Of a stretch of DNA of 64,000 bases, positions 32,365-42,749 are shown piece by piece. Source of the stretch: Didymella arachidicola (Eukaryota; Ascomycota; Dothideomycetes; Pleosporales; Didymellaceae); assembly GCA_016630955.3 (NCBI GenBank), contig CM049987.1, forward strand, positions 1,984,001-2,048,000, in the 5' to 3' direction. The translations under genes were made by a program, and so were the position numbers. The notes beneath the pieces are model-generated. The model saw only the letters and a list, made by a program, of their open reading frames with translations, was not told the origin of the DNA and ran no database searches. The first letter of the stretch is position 1. Each line of letters opens with the position of its first letter.

Positions 32365-32583
32365 CTGTAGTAGTTAGCATAAGTAGTGTAGGTGGGCCTC
32401 GGAGTTTCTAATTAATAGACCCTGGGTACTAAAATCTTTACAGCTCTCTATCAGACAGATAGCAGGAGTCATCTCTCTAATGAAAGCTCAATTGGCTAGA
32501 TCTTAGGGTAAATCTGTTCTGGTTTTCGGTCCTTACCCCTTGTCGCCGTTCTCCACCTACACTACTTATGCCAAATACCACAG
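32365..32583. mobile_element. 219-bp MITE with 31-bp terminal inverted repeats, TA target duplication
   Basis: The two ends (32365-32395 and 32553-32583) are inverted copies of 31 bp with four or so mismatches. The inner 19 bases, GCATAAGTAGTGTAGGTGG, are identical on both sides. Each end is flanked by TA (32363-32364 and 32584-32585). Non-coding, short and AT-richer inside. TA duplication and size indicate a non-autonomous element mobilised by a Tc1/mariner-type transposase. Its ends do not match those of the neighbouring Fot1-like element. Confidence 0.85.
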
Positions 32584-33279
32584 TAGCTGGAGCATGACGC
32601 GCAGCTACCAAATACATGGATGATTTTGGATTTTAGCAGTCCCAAGCCTGTTAGTGTTCACGGTTGGTTTTTCGGGTCGTTCATATTGTGCCAGCGCCCA
32701 CGTCTCCTGCTGCAAATTTGCGCACGGCCATAAGTCATTGACCTCATCGAGAGTCCAGTGCGCGTCTCGATCATGACTCCTTTTATATATGAGATAAATG
32801 ATCTTGGCAATGGTAAGCTGCTGTTCAGCATCAATCTGGTTATGACAATATGCTTGCTTGCATTCTTTTAGCAAGAAAAATCGGCTGTTCGAACTGTCAG
32901 ATTCCTCGAGTAGTCGCTCCCAGGGGCGATACGAATGCAGCAAAAACGGGCCGCAGGGGTGATGGAATCGGCGATGCTGCGTGAGAGCACCTCGATGCTG
33001 GAAGGATCTTTATCCCTTATTGCGATCTTCAAGTTCGAGATCGAGGGCAAAGCCGTGCTGCAGCAGTCCGTAATCCAGGCGAACCGACCGCAGAACCATC
33101 TTTTTTCGGAAGCATACTAAGGGTATCGAGACGTAGGCGTGCCGTGCGCTGGAGAGTCTGTATGGCATCCCTGTACTCATGGTAAAGTTGAGAATGAGAT
33201 AGAAGTAGATTGAGGTGTGGCGCAATCTCTAATGTAACCCTGACCACATTGCCATATTTTGGGTGTGCCCCGTACCGTA

Positions 33280-33300
33280 CCGTGGGTTACGACGTGCCGC
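33280..33300 (+). repeat. Left terminal inverted repeat of the Fot1-type element
   Basis: 21 bp, identical in inverted orientation to 35364-35384, preceded by target TA. Confidence 0.93.
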
Positions 33301-33352
33301 CCGCGATCACCAAAACAACGAAATATCCTCAACACCATAAATCAACAACGCG

Positions 33353-35224
33353 ATGACTTTAGAAGATGCGCTTAGAGATGCACGCGCAGCTGATGCGCGT
33401 GGTGAAATTTGCTACCAAAAGATTGCAGATACACATGGTGTTGATCGTTCAACTTTGTCGCGGCGTCACCGAGGCGTTCAAGGCTCTATGCAACAGAAGG
33501 TAGAACAACAACAAAACCTTACTAACCACGAAGAGCTGGAGCTCGTTGATTACATAGATCAACTCTGCAGGGAGCACCTTCCTCCTACGCGCGATATGAT
33601 TCAACATTTTGCCTCTGTTATCTGCGGATTCGACGTTGGAAAGATGTGGGTTACCCGATTCGTCACCAAGCATCACGACGCACTCACTCCACGATGGACC
33701 TCTGTCATGGCCTCTGAACGTCATGCCGCTGATTCCTATAGCAATTACAGCTTGTACTTCGACATGCTAGAGCTCAAAATAGCCGAGAAGAACATACAGC
33801 CAGAGTAAACGTACAATATGGATGAGAAGGGCTTCATGATTGGCAGGATAGGCAGGCAGAAACGAGTGTTTAGCAGGACAAGCTGGGGCAACAAGCGCTT
33901 CCGCCAGGCTCTGGAGGACGGCAACAGAGAATGGGTTACGCTTATAGCGTGCGTGAGCGCTTCCGGAATCGCTCTTCCTCCAGGCCTGATCATGGCGAGT
34001 GACAGCGGCAACGTCCAGGACGCATGGGTGCGAGATATCAAGCAATCCAAGCATCGCGTCTTCGTCACGGTCACGCAGAGCGGCTGGAGCAACGACGACG
34101 CTGGCCTTGGATGGCTGCAACAGGTCTTTGACGAAGAAACAAAGGCCTCCGCACGTCGAATGTGGAGGTTACTCATCATCGACGGCCACGGCAGCCATAT
34201 AAGCCGCTCCTTTCTGACCTACTGTCATCAACACAAGATACTTGTGGCGATCTTCCCTCCCCACAGTACTCATACGCTCCAGCCAGCCCACGTCGTCCTC
34301 TTCAAACCGCTATCGACAGCATACTCACAGCAATTGACAAGGTGGACTCAGCGCTCTAAGGGCTTGTTGCCAGTGAAGAAAGGCAGCTTCTTCTCATTAT
34401 TTTGGCCCGCTTGGCTGCAATCGTTCACTAAAGACAACATAGTCAAAGCCTTTGACACAACAGGCCTTCACCCGCTCAATCGCGATAAAGTACTCAAGCG
34501 CTTTCCCGAAGGAGCTGCTGATCCGTCAGCTCCTCCGCCGCCTCCATCAGATACAACAGCACGTAGTTTAATGAGCGAATTAGACTCTGTTGTGGCAAAT
34601 AAAAGCTCAGAGGAGGCGCGCGCCCTCCGTCAGAAAGTCCACACACTCGCGATTGATAATGAGCTACTTCGCAACGAAAATGACGGTCTTAGTGAGTCTC
34701 TCACAATTAAGAAGAAGCAGGATAAGAAGAGCAAAACACTCAATTTAGTCAAGCCGGTGTTGGATGACTGGGGAGGAGCTCGCTGGTGATCACCTCGATC
34801 GTTCAAGGAAGCCCGCCACAGAGAGCAGATTCTGAAAGAGACTGCGCATGCGGAGGAGCTTGAAAAGGCCTCAGTGAAGGAGCTCAAGGCTGCGAATAAG
34901 CTATACAACGACAAGATCAAAGAACAGAAACGCGAGGCGGCTGCTGCAGCGAAGGTTGTTCGTGACAGAGAGCGCGCGGAAGAGCGCGCAGCAATTAACG
35001 CTCGCAAACTGCAAAGGCAGAAGGATAAAGAAGCTCGCGACGCTCAAAAAGCCTCCCAATTGCTTAACAAAGGCAAGTGCAAAGCTTCAACTACTCCTAA
35101 GATGCCTGCAGCCAAAAAGCGTCGCGTTGTGACGCCTTGTCGTGGTGCTGTTGCTCCAAGTCCTCCTCCGCCAGCTCGCACCCACACCACCCGCAGCGGC
35201 CGCACCGCTACTCAGAAATATTAA
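33353..35224 (+). pseudogene. Inactive pogo/Fot1-family transposase (DDE superfamily 1)
   Basis: One frame runs from ATG 33353 to TAA 35222 with two internal stops: TAA at 33806-33808 (PE-stop-TYNMDEKG) and TGA at 34787-34789 (ARW-stop-SPRSF). Domains in order are an HTH Psq-type domain (IADTHGVDRSTLSRRHRGV), a CENP-B-like HTH, and the DDE catalytic core with NMDEKGFMIG (first Asp) and IIDGHGSHIS (second Asp). The third catalytic Asp, normally in QPLDV, is His (QPAHVVLF; codon CAC at 34289-34291). The C-terminus is a Lys/Arg/Ala-rich coil. The two stops and the lost Asp make it inactive. It remains recognisable over its full 623-codon length, so decay is recent or moderate. Confidence 0.9.
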
Positions 35225-35363
35225 TCCCTTACTGTACACTGTCGCATATATTGATACATCAATCCACCAAAAAATCTCACACTAATAGCTATTGTACGTG
35301 GCTCAATAACCTCATTCCTGAAAAGTGACTGAGGGTGGTTAGGCGGGCGGCACGTGGGGACGT

Positions 35364-35384
35364 GCGGCACGTCGTAACCCACGG
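35364..35384 (-). repeat. Right terminal inverted repeat of the Fot1-type element
   Basis: 21 bp, exact inverted copy of 33280-33300, followed by target TA. Confidence 0.93.
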
Positions 35385-35494
35385 TATGGGTCCGCACCAG
35401 TGACAAGTGCATGCCTGTACCTGGCATCTTCCACAACATGTGCGTACATCAGATCGCGCACCTCGCGTGGCAAAAGAAGTAGTTTGAAGCTCAT

Positions 35495-36222
35495 CTATCT
35501 CACAAAGAGGAAAGTGTGCAGAAGCGATGCGGTATTGATATTTCGTTGTGCAGACGGCAGGATCGGTGATGCAAACAGGCAGCAGCTCCATACACGGATT
35601 TGGTCGCGACTCGCGATCGTAGGACCTACATTCGTTGCCAAGTGAATCTGACAAGCATTAAAGTAGGTGTTGTACGATGCGCATGGAGGTACTGTGGTCG
35701 CAGGCATATATTTTGTGAATGGAGACGATGACAAGGGGTTTCGGTTGTATCTTTTTCAGTCGTCTTAGGCACTAATCTAATGCGTTTTTCATGTTCTTCT
35801 AGTTCTAGAGACTGTAACTTAGGCAGGTTGCAGGGATACATGCTATATTATATCTAAAAGCAGGCAGGGTCTGATGTAATCTAACGAGTAAGGTCATCCG
35901 GTTGTGCCGGACCCACTCACAATATATACGCCGGATACGAGTAAATGAAATCAGACGTAATATCCCTAGTATTCCACGCATAGGGCAATCCTCTATATAG
36001 GCTTATAAAAAGGCCTGCTAAGATGAATAAGAGATCTGGGTATCGAAGATAAGAAACGGTAAAATGCGAGAAGGTTCCACGCATCGTGATATCGTACAAG
36101 AAGTTGCGCCATGCTGATCAGCGGAAGCAAAGCGCCGTAGCACCAATGCGCCCCAAACGTGCGAACCATAGAGATAGCCGTAAATAACGTGGCGAAGCAG
36201 TAACAGTGACCAAACGGGCCGC
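35495..36222. other. Intergenic region
   Basis: 730 bp between the split F-box gene and the NSE4 3' end. Minus-strand frames near 35500-35730 have no clear family. Nothing else recognised. Confidence 0.45.
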
Positions 36223-37796
36223 TCAGTACCAATGAGCACCACCGGTGTCCTCCTCTTGCTCGCGATGCGGTATGAGCGGAGTGCGTATGCCGTACGCGTC
36301 GATGAACACCTTCCAAGTTGGGTAGTCAATACTGAAAACAGCCTGATGTTTTTGCGCGCCCTGATCCCGTTGTTCAGATACACCTCGGGGCGCAGCAGGG
36401 GTGAGCAGCGGTAACCCGTCGTCATCTTTGACAATGCGCGCATTGCCTTCTCGCACCAGAAAACTGATATAGAAGAGGTTCTCGACTGTCTGACCAAAAT
36501 CCCTTGGATTAATAGCGAAGTCAAACAGATGGACTGCAGCTTCGCTGTCAGGTGTCTGGGCAACGCGATGCCGGGCAAATGCAGCAGAGTAGTCCTCATC
36601 TGTTCTCTCGTCTTCAGGAATTGCCTCGATCTCCTCACTAGCGGCGTCCGCTGCAGTTTCAATGTGCTTTGCCAGCTTGGACATGATGCCTTTGACCAAG
36701 TGTGTGAGGTTGGAGTTCTCTGACTGAGTGATGTCGCCCTCTTTGACTTCCTGTGGCCTTGTCGCAGGTCCCACAGGCGCTCTTCGCTGTGTAGCACGCC
36801 GTTGAGTCGTTCTGACTTTCTTCTGGACAGACAATGGTCCAAGGAGGAAACTTGCTGTAGGTGGACGTTTGTTGCTAGGGAAACAAGCCTGTCGTCCGAA
36901 CAGAGCCCAGTTGAGACCGTCACCGGTATCGTCTTCCTCGTCTTCTGCAACACCTATTGCCGGCGCATCTTCCTCTCCGTGTCTGTATCCGCCCGATTTC
37001 ATAAAATATATGCATTTAGAGACGAACTGGTCAAGATCCACACCTGCACCACCGCTACTGTGCAGGCTGTTCTGGAGCTTCTTGTTCGCGAGATCTGTCG
37101 CAGTGGAAAGGAACCTCGAGTCTACTGTCGCATCTGCTGTTTGCCGCACCTTGGTGAACGTGGAGTCGTTCCTTAGGAGCAGCTGATACAAGCCTTTATC
37201 GCCCGGTTTGACAAGTTCGTTGCGGTTATCTGAAATTTGTTAGCCTTGCACCCTGCACAAGAATAGCTGCAATGCTGACCCTCCAATTGACGGTTGTTCT
37301 CGCGCAACTGATAGCGGACATCTCGACGCTTGATTGGATCCTGGTTGGGATTGTATAGCTTGCTCTGGCTATCCTCTTCTTCCTCGGGCGGTGTGGTTGC
37401 CATCCTCCGTCGCTGGGGCTGTCCAGGCTCCTCTGCCTGCTCTTCCTCTTCGTCATCATCTTCGTACAATCCTGATGCGCCATTCATATCGTAACCGTCT
37501 GTACGTCTCCTTTTGTTGCTGCCGCTGCCCGTAGTAGAGCCTGTGTCCGGGGTAGGGATGCGTCCCGACGCGCCGCCAAGTCCTCTTCGTTTCGCGGGCT
37601 GAGGCGTGCCTCCACGTGATTCTGAGCCCATGTTCTCCTTGTCAGAGGATTGCGAGGGACTCATGACCGAGTATGTTGTTCCGCGCGCGCTACTTGCATT
37701 GCGCGGCGCGACTGAGGGGTCGCGATAAAGCGAATCGACCGTCGAAGACCGTGTCTGGAGAGGCGTCGCAGAATGATGTGTGTTCAGACGCGCCAT
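36223..37796 (-). CDS. NSE4: Nse4 kleisin subunit of the Smc5-Smc6 complex
   Basis: Exons 37280-37796 and 36223-37229 (50-nt intron, donor GTCAGC, branch CTAAC, acceptor TCAG) give 507 residues. Residues 1-150 are disordered, with Ser/Pro-rich and acidic segments. The kleisin N-domain starts near 155 (DPIKRRDVRYQLRENNRQLE, then DNRNELVKPGDKGLYQLLLR) and holds KVRQTADATVDSRFLSTATD, the Nse3/EID-binding block. The C-terminal winged-helix domain has VENLFYISFLVREGNARIVK. Nse4 bridges the Smc5 and Smc6 heads and works in homologous recombination and replication-fork repair. It is longer than yeast Nse4 (402) mainly because of the N-terminal tail. It is divergent from VPS34, 371 bp between starts. 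Confidence 0.92.
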
Positions 37797-38167
37797 GATG
37801 GCGTATCTTGTTTTGGGGCAAAGAAAGAAAGAGAGGTTTTGATATTTGATGTTGAGACATAACAAGCGGAGGTGACGGCAAGAACGCGGCTGCCCGTTTG
37901 TCTAGCGCGCTTTCGCGAGGAAAGTGCAAGCCAGGGCGGATCGTCATTGGTCACGTGGAGACGAGTTGCGCTTCCTTTGGAGCGCGTACCCCTGTCGGTC
38001 AGTGGAGCTGTGCGCCCAAGCTCAAGCCTCACCCCACGTCCCACCCATCTGATCGACTGTCACCAAGATTTGCACGACGCACTGCTCACGTGCAAACGAA
38101 CCCGTGAGGAAGCTTGATGCTGCGTGTCCATGGCCAGCGGTAGTGCACCGCTTCCTCACCGCTCACG
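37797..38167. promoter_or_regulatory. Shared upstream region NSE4/VPS34
   Basis: 371 bp between divergent start codons. GTCACGTG-like and CACGTGCA elements (near 37952 and 38087) are seen, the second matching a CACGTG E-box core. No factor is assigned. Confidence 0.4.
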
Positions 38168-40959
38168 ATGGAAGCATTCAACTTTGCGACGTCACTCGAC
38201 CTGACGGAGCTGTCAGTGCATGTGAAGATGTGAGTGCTTGTCGTGGTTGAAGAGACATCAGCTGAGTGATGATAGAGACCGTCTTGATGGGAATCAGAGG
38301 CAGATACCTTATTCTGTGCTGCTAAGGCGGCCCGATCTTAGGCACCGAGCGTCGAATATCAAGTAAGTGAGACGCAGGCCAGAGACGCAAGTGCTGATGA
38401 CCATGATGTAGCCCACACTTCGAGCTTTATGTGACAGCTCAGATATGGGCTGATAGTAAACCGCTCACCATTCCCGTCCAAACCGCCTACAAATCGTTCA
38501 AGAATGCGCGCGTATGGAACGAATGGCTCGAGCTCCCTGTCTCATATGCCAGTCTGCCTGCCTCGGCGCAACTCGCCATGACGTTGTGGGATCTTTCGCC
38601 GCTCGAAGATCCCGATTCAAACATGCACGCAGTGCCCTTCGGCGGCACTACGATCCCGCTGTTTGACAAGGACAACACACTGCAAAAAGGCAGACAACGG
38701 TGCAGGATTCACCGTCATAAGGCTGCCGATGGGCTGTCCAACACAACGACGCCATCAGTGATACCGCCCGCGCGGAGGAGTCGGAAGGCTCTGGCCGTTG
38801 AAGATACCGTTGATGAGCAGGTTGCCGAGATGCAGAGGCTGGAAGAACTACTGAAGAAGCAGGAGATGGGTGACCTGCCAACCAATGCATGGCTTGACAA
38901 TCTTGTCTACAAAAAAATGACAAAGATCCGCAGTGATGCGCTCAAGGCAGAGGCAGCTGCGCTGAATCGGCGAAACGATACTACCAGCGACAGCAATGGC
39001 ACTAGTGATACTGACGAGGACGTGGAGCTGTTTTATCTCGACATCGAATTTCCGCGCTTCGATCATGCCATCGTCTTTACCGACATCGAGTACCCACCGC
39101 CTCCGATCTCCGATCTGCGACTGCCCGCAGAATCAGACATTCGACTACGCCCTCCACCAGAAGTGTCATTCGGCCCTGGCATTGATATAGATGGAATTGG
39201 CTACGGCGACGCTGATGCTGGCAGGCTCATCAAGATATACGACCCTGAGATCGGAAGAAGAGTCAACCCTGCGGAGGACAAGCATCGCGAACTGATGCGC
39301 AGTCAACAGACGGACTCGCTGGACCGTGACAGGAAGCCCAATGTGCATGTGCGCGACAAGCTGACTCTATTGATGGCGAAGGGCCCGCTCGAAGAAATCA
39401 CATCACATGAGAGAGACGACATATGGAAGTTCAGGTACTTCCTGCTCCGCGACAAGCGTGCGTTGACAAAGTTCGTCAAATGCGTGAACTGGAAGAATCC
39501 ACGAGAAGCCCGGCAAGCCGCGCCTTTGCTTGAGAAGTGGGCCGAGATTGACGTAGATGATGCGCTCGAGTTACTCGGCCCTCACTTTGACCACCCGGTC
39601 GTGCGATCGTACGCTGTCGAACGCCTCAAGAAGGCTGACGATGAGGAGCTACAGCTATACCTTTTGCAGCTCGTGCAGGCACTAAAGTACGAAGCAGCTG
39701 GAGAAGGCGACGACTCCTCCCTTGCAAGATTCCTAGTTACGCGAGCTGCAAGCAGCTTTGCGTTAGGTAATTTCTTCCACTGGTATCTTATGGTCGAGAT
39801 CAGCGACATGAGCACCGATCAAGAGCCAGAGCACCGCGATCTTTTTGCCAAGGTCGAATATGACTTCATGGTCGAGCTCGAGAAGACACCTGAGGGTGTC
39901 GAAACGCGCAACACATTTCGCCGTCAAGGTGAGCTGCTCACCATCCTGGCCAAAATCTCCAAAGACATACGCTTTGGTGGCGGCGATCGAACTGCAAAGC
40001 TCGGTCGTCTCAAGAAGGCCCTGGCCGATCCAAAGAATGAGCTCACCAACTTCGAGCCGCTGCCTTTGCCACTCGACCCCTCAGTATATATCACAGGGAT
40101 CGATCCCGACAACTGCAACGTGCTCAAGTCCTCTCTCTTACCTATCGTCCTTAACTTCCGCACCAGTCACTCACAGAACTACCCCATCATCTTCAAATTC
40201 GGCGATGACTTGCGCCAAGACCAGCTTGTCATTCAAATCATCACCCTCATGGACCGGTTATTGCGCAAAGAAAACCTTGATTTGAGGCTAACACCCTATC
40301 GTATCCTGGCCACATCAACCTCTGCCGGCGCCTTTCAGTTCGTGCCTTCCATGAGCATCGCCGCCGCCTGCCAGAAACATAAAGGCTCCTTGCTCGCGTA
40401 CCTACGTGCCAACAACCCGGACCCCACCGCCGAACTGGGCGTAAAGAAAGAAGCAATGGATACATATATCAAGTCTTGCGCCGGCTACTGCGTGATCACA
40501 TACCTTCTTGGCGTTGGCGACAGACACCTGGACAATCTTCTGATCGCCCCTACGGGTGCTTTCTTCCACGTCGACTTCGGTTACATCCTCGGAAGAGACC
40601 CCAAACCTTTTGCCCCACAGATGAAGCTCTGTCGCGAAATGATCGAGGGTATGGGAGGCGCCACGCATCCTAACTATCTCTCATTCAAGGAGTATGCGTT
40701 CACGGCCTGGAGCACCCTGCGCAAGAGCAGCAATTTGCTGCTCAACTTGTTTGCGCTGATGCAGGGTGCCAACATCCCAGATATCAAAGTTGAGCGCGAG
40801 GGCTCAGTGCGCAAAGTCCAGGAAAGGATGTGGATGGGCAAGAGCGAAGGCGAAGCAGCCGAGATGTTCGAGCGTCTCGTCGAAGAGAGCATGGGCGACT
40901 GGAAAGCAGGCGTTATCGACTGGGCGCATGAGTTCGTGCAGACGTACTGGCGGAAGTAG
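38168..40959 (+). CDS. VPS34: Class III phosphatidylinositol 3-kinase Vps34
   Basis: Exons 38168-38229, 38276-38362 and 38412-40959 (introns 46 and 49 nt) give 898 residues. The splices rebuild MEAFNFATSLDLTELSVHVK and the C2-domain start NPHFELYVTAQIWADSKPLT. Domains are C2 (about 1-290, with an inserted Glu/Lys coil), the helical PIK accessory domain (about 330-520; WKFRYFLLRDKRALTKFVKC) and the lipid kinase domain (about 600-898). The catalytic loop is GVGDRHLDNLLIAPTG and the activation loop HVDFGYILGRDPKPF. The C-terminal helix ends WAHEFVQTYWRK, the amphipathic tail conserved in Vps34. The enzyme makes PI3P on endosomes and autophagosomes with Vps15 and Vps30/Atg6. Size matches yeast (875). 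Confidence 0.97.
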
Positions 40960-41720
40960 CCTGCGTATCTCGCAGTGCATCATCACGATCCGCCCAACTA
41001 CTTTTGACAGCGCAGGCTGATCTAGGAGAGGACCAATGGAACCCCATTTGGGCATCGTACGGTTCGAATAACTGGCCTCCGCCTCCTAAGGCTCAACCTG
41101 CCCGGTCCCCGATCGTACTGTTGTTCCTGTATCTTGCTAATAGCTTGCACTTTTTTTCGATATCCCAATTATGATGCTGTGTAGCTCATAGTCGATCCTG
41201 TATTCTTCTGTTGGAAACCGCTCGTACATCCAGTCTGTGCGCGGCTCCTCGGCTACTGGCTGTTTGCAGTGCCTTGGGAAGGTTAGCTCCAAGTACCCGA
41301 GTAATTTTCAAAGTGTTGCAGTTGTTCAATTGTGTCAAATTCACCCAGGTAGGTTGCCGCTTCGATTACTTGTGGGACTGTGGGCGTGCTGTCTGCTATG
41401 AGATGTCAATTATTTAAAGTAATGGAGTGCAAGAGCTGGTGCAACGGAATAGATACAGTACACCCTAGGAGAACATCTTATAGGCAGTGCTCACAGTGAC
41501 TCAGTGGCAGGAGTGAGCTGGACTTATGACTAGACCAATGCGACGAGAGTGTATGGGACGCAGCACCAATGATCACGCCTTAATAAAGTCATATGAAGAG
41601 GCTTGGACTAACAATGAGGCATGATATTTTAGTCATTGATCACAGTGGCTCTCGAGCCTTTTATACATTAGCCCGCACCCGTACTGCGGACAAGACACAT
41701 GGCACGGAACTCTTGTCAGT
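40960..41720. other. Convergent intergenic region
   Basis: 760 bp between two convergent genes, so it contains two terminators. No gene or repeat recognised. Confidence 0.5.
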
Positions 41721-42749
41721 CTACACAAACTCAAGGCATCCGTTCCTGTTGCCAATCCTCTCGTCTAGGTTGAGTGTCCTTGTGTGCCACTGAGGGCCAA
41801 GCTCAGCAACAAGCTCTTGCCCACCACGCTCCAGCCTGACGTTCCTGGCTGAAGCACCAAAGTTGCCTCCGCCACGGCTACCGCCTCCGGGCACCTGCAA
41901 ATTCTGGCCGGGCCAAATCTGATCAGGGTTGGAGATATTGTTGTGTCTGGCGAGGTCCTCGAAGGAGCAATGCGAGAATCTGGCTGCGATAGCACGAAGT
42001 GTGTCGCCCTGCTGGACGGTGTATGTCTGCGCACCGTTGCTGCTACCGCCTGACCAGCGGAAGCTGCCGTTGTCATTCTCGATGAACTGGTTCAGGCTGA
42101 TGGTGCTCGAGGAGTATGAGCCGTCTGTCCGAGAACACTGGGCGTGGAGGTTGAAGTCGCCGTGAGCGTCGAGGCGGATGTCCCTGGATGAGGCAGTGAA
42201 GTTGCCGCCGAAGTCGCCACGAGACCGCTCGTCGTTGCTGTCGCGACGGTGGTGCTGGGTTGGAGGGCTGCCTTGGTATTGCTGGTTGTACTTCTGTTGC
42301 TCTTCTTGCTGCCTCTCCCACTTCTTCTTCTCGTCACGCTCATCCTTCCAGTCGCCGACAGCATCCTGTGCCTTGTGTCCTGCGAAAGCACCGGAGATGG
42401 CACCGATGATGGTACCTGCGGTCCCGTGGCCCGCTTGTCCACCTAGCTTGTGACCCCCGAAGGCACCCGCAGCACCACCAGCGATGCCTCCCATGACGCC
42501 ACGGTCGCCTTCTGGGTCGCCCTCGCCGTTGTACTGGTTCTGATACCCCTGGTTGTGGGAATTGCGGCCTGAGTTCGAGGAATGTGCTGCAGCAGAAGGA
42601 AGCTGCTGGTACTGAGGAGGCTCCTGGCCGTAGTCACCCTGACCTCCATACTGCTGTTGCTGGCCGTAGCCGTTATTGCCGCTCTGGCTGTAAAACTCAG
42701 CAGCCTCACCGCGCTGCTGCTGACTGTAGCCGCCTTGGTTGTAAGACAT
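41721..42749 (-). CDS. CVNH lectin interrupted by a LysM domain
   Basis: Single exon, 342 residues from MSYNQGGYSQQQ (ATG at 42749). Residues 1-80 are Gln/Asn/Gly/Tyr-rich. About 84-125 form a glycine-zipper with alternating Gly (GGIAGGAAGAFGGHKLGGQ, IIGAISGAFAGHKAQDA). About 179-236 is the first half of a cyanovirin-N homology domain (NFTASSRDIRLDAHGDFNLH, SISLNQF-type strand). A LysM domain at 241-287 (YTVQQGDTLRAIAARFSHCS, IWPGQNLQV) is inserted. The second CVNH half follows (NFGASARNVRLE, WHTRTLNLDERIGNRNG). This is the type III CVNH-LysM architecture known in filamentous ascomycetes; CVNH binds mannose glycans and LysM binds GlcNAc polymers. No signal peptide, so cytosolic or unconventionally exported. 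Two CCCCT stress-type elements lie near 42845-42857. Confidence 0.93.
   Translation of the reverse strand: MSYNQGGYSQQQRGEAAEFYSQSGNNGYGQQQQYGGQGDYGQEPPQYQQLPSAAAHSSNSGRNSHNQGYQNQYNGEGDPEGDRGVMGGIAGGAAGAFGGHKLGGQAGHGTAGTIIGAISGAFAGHKAQDAVGDWKDERDEKKKWERQQEEQQKYNQQYQGSPPTQHHRRDSNDERSRGDFGGNFTASSRDIRLDAHGDFNLHAQCSRTDGSYSSSTISLNQFIENDNGSFRWSGGSSNGAQTYTVQQGDTLRAIAARFSHCSFEDLARHNNISNPDQIWPGQNLQVPGGGSRGGGNFGASARNVRLERGGQELVAELGPQWHTRTLNLDERIGNRNGCLEFV

Larger units (their letters stand above)
33280..35384 (+). mobile_element. Fot1/pogo-type DNA transposon, 2.1 kb, complete ends
   Basis: Perfect 21-bp terminal inverted repeats (33280-33300 and 35364-35384, beginning CCGTGGGTTACGACGTGC) enclose a degenerate transposase. 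Each end is flanked by TA (33278-33279, 35385-35386), the target duplication of Tc1/mariner and pogo elements. The right end carries a further copy of ACGTGCCGC just inside the repeat. The element sits inside an F-box-like gene on the opposite strand. Confidence 0.93.
32605..35494 (-). pseudogene. F-box-like gene split by a Fot1-type transposon
   Basis: The 5' part lies at 35385-35494: ATG at 35494 then SFKLLLLPREVRDLMYAHV, an F-box-like start. It breaks at the TA that borders the transposon. The 3' part resumes at 33279 on the other side of the element with YGNVVRVTLEIAPHLNLLLS and HEYRDAIQTLQRTARLRLD. After frameshifts near 33030 and 32945 it continues with IEVLSRSIADSITP and HSYRPWERLLEESDSSNSRF. 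Removing the element and one TA joins both halves one base out of frame, so decay affects the junction too. The N-terminal LPREVRDLMY and IAPHLNLLLSH blocks are typical of a fungal F-box-like family. Confidence 0.75.

Noticed and set aside
33353..35224. RIP (CpA to TpA) as the cause of all stops in the relics
   Set aside because: Only the TAA at 33806 fits a CAA to TAA change. The TGA stops imply CpC context on the other strand, and local GC content is not depleted.
36018..36953. 311-codon minus-strand frame overlapping NSE4
   Set aside because: Shadow of NSE4 in another frame with no domain of its own.
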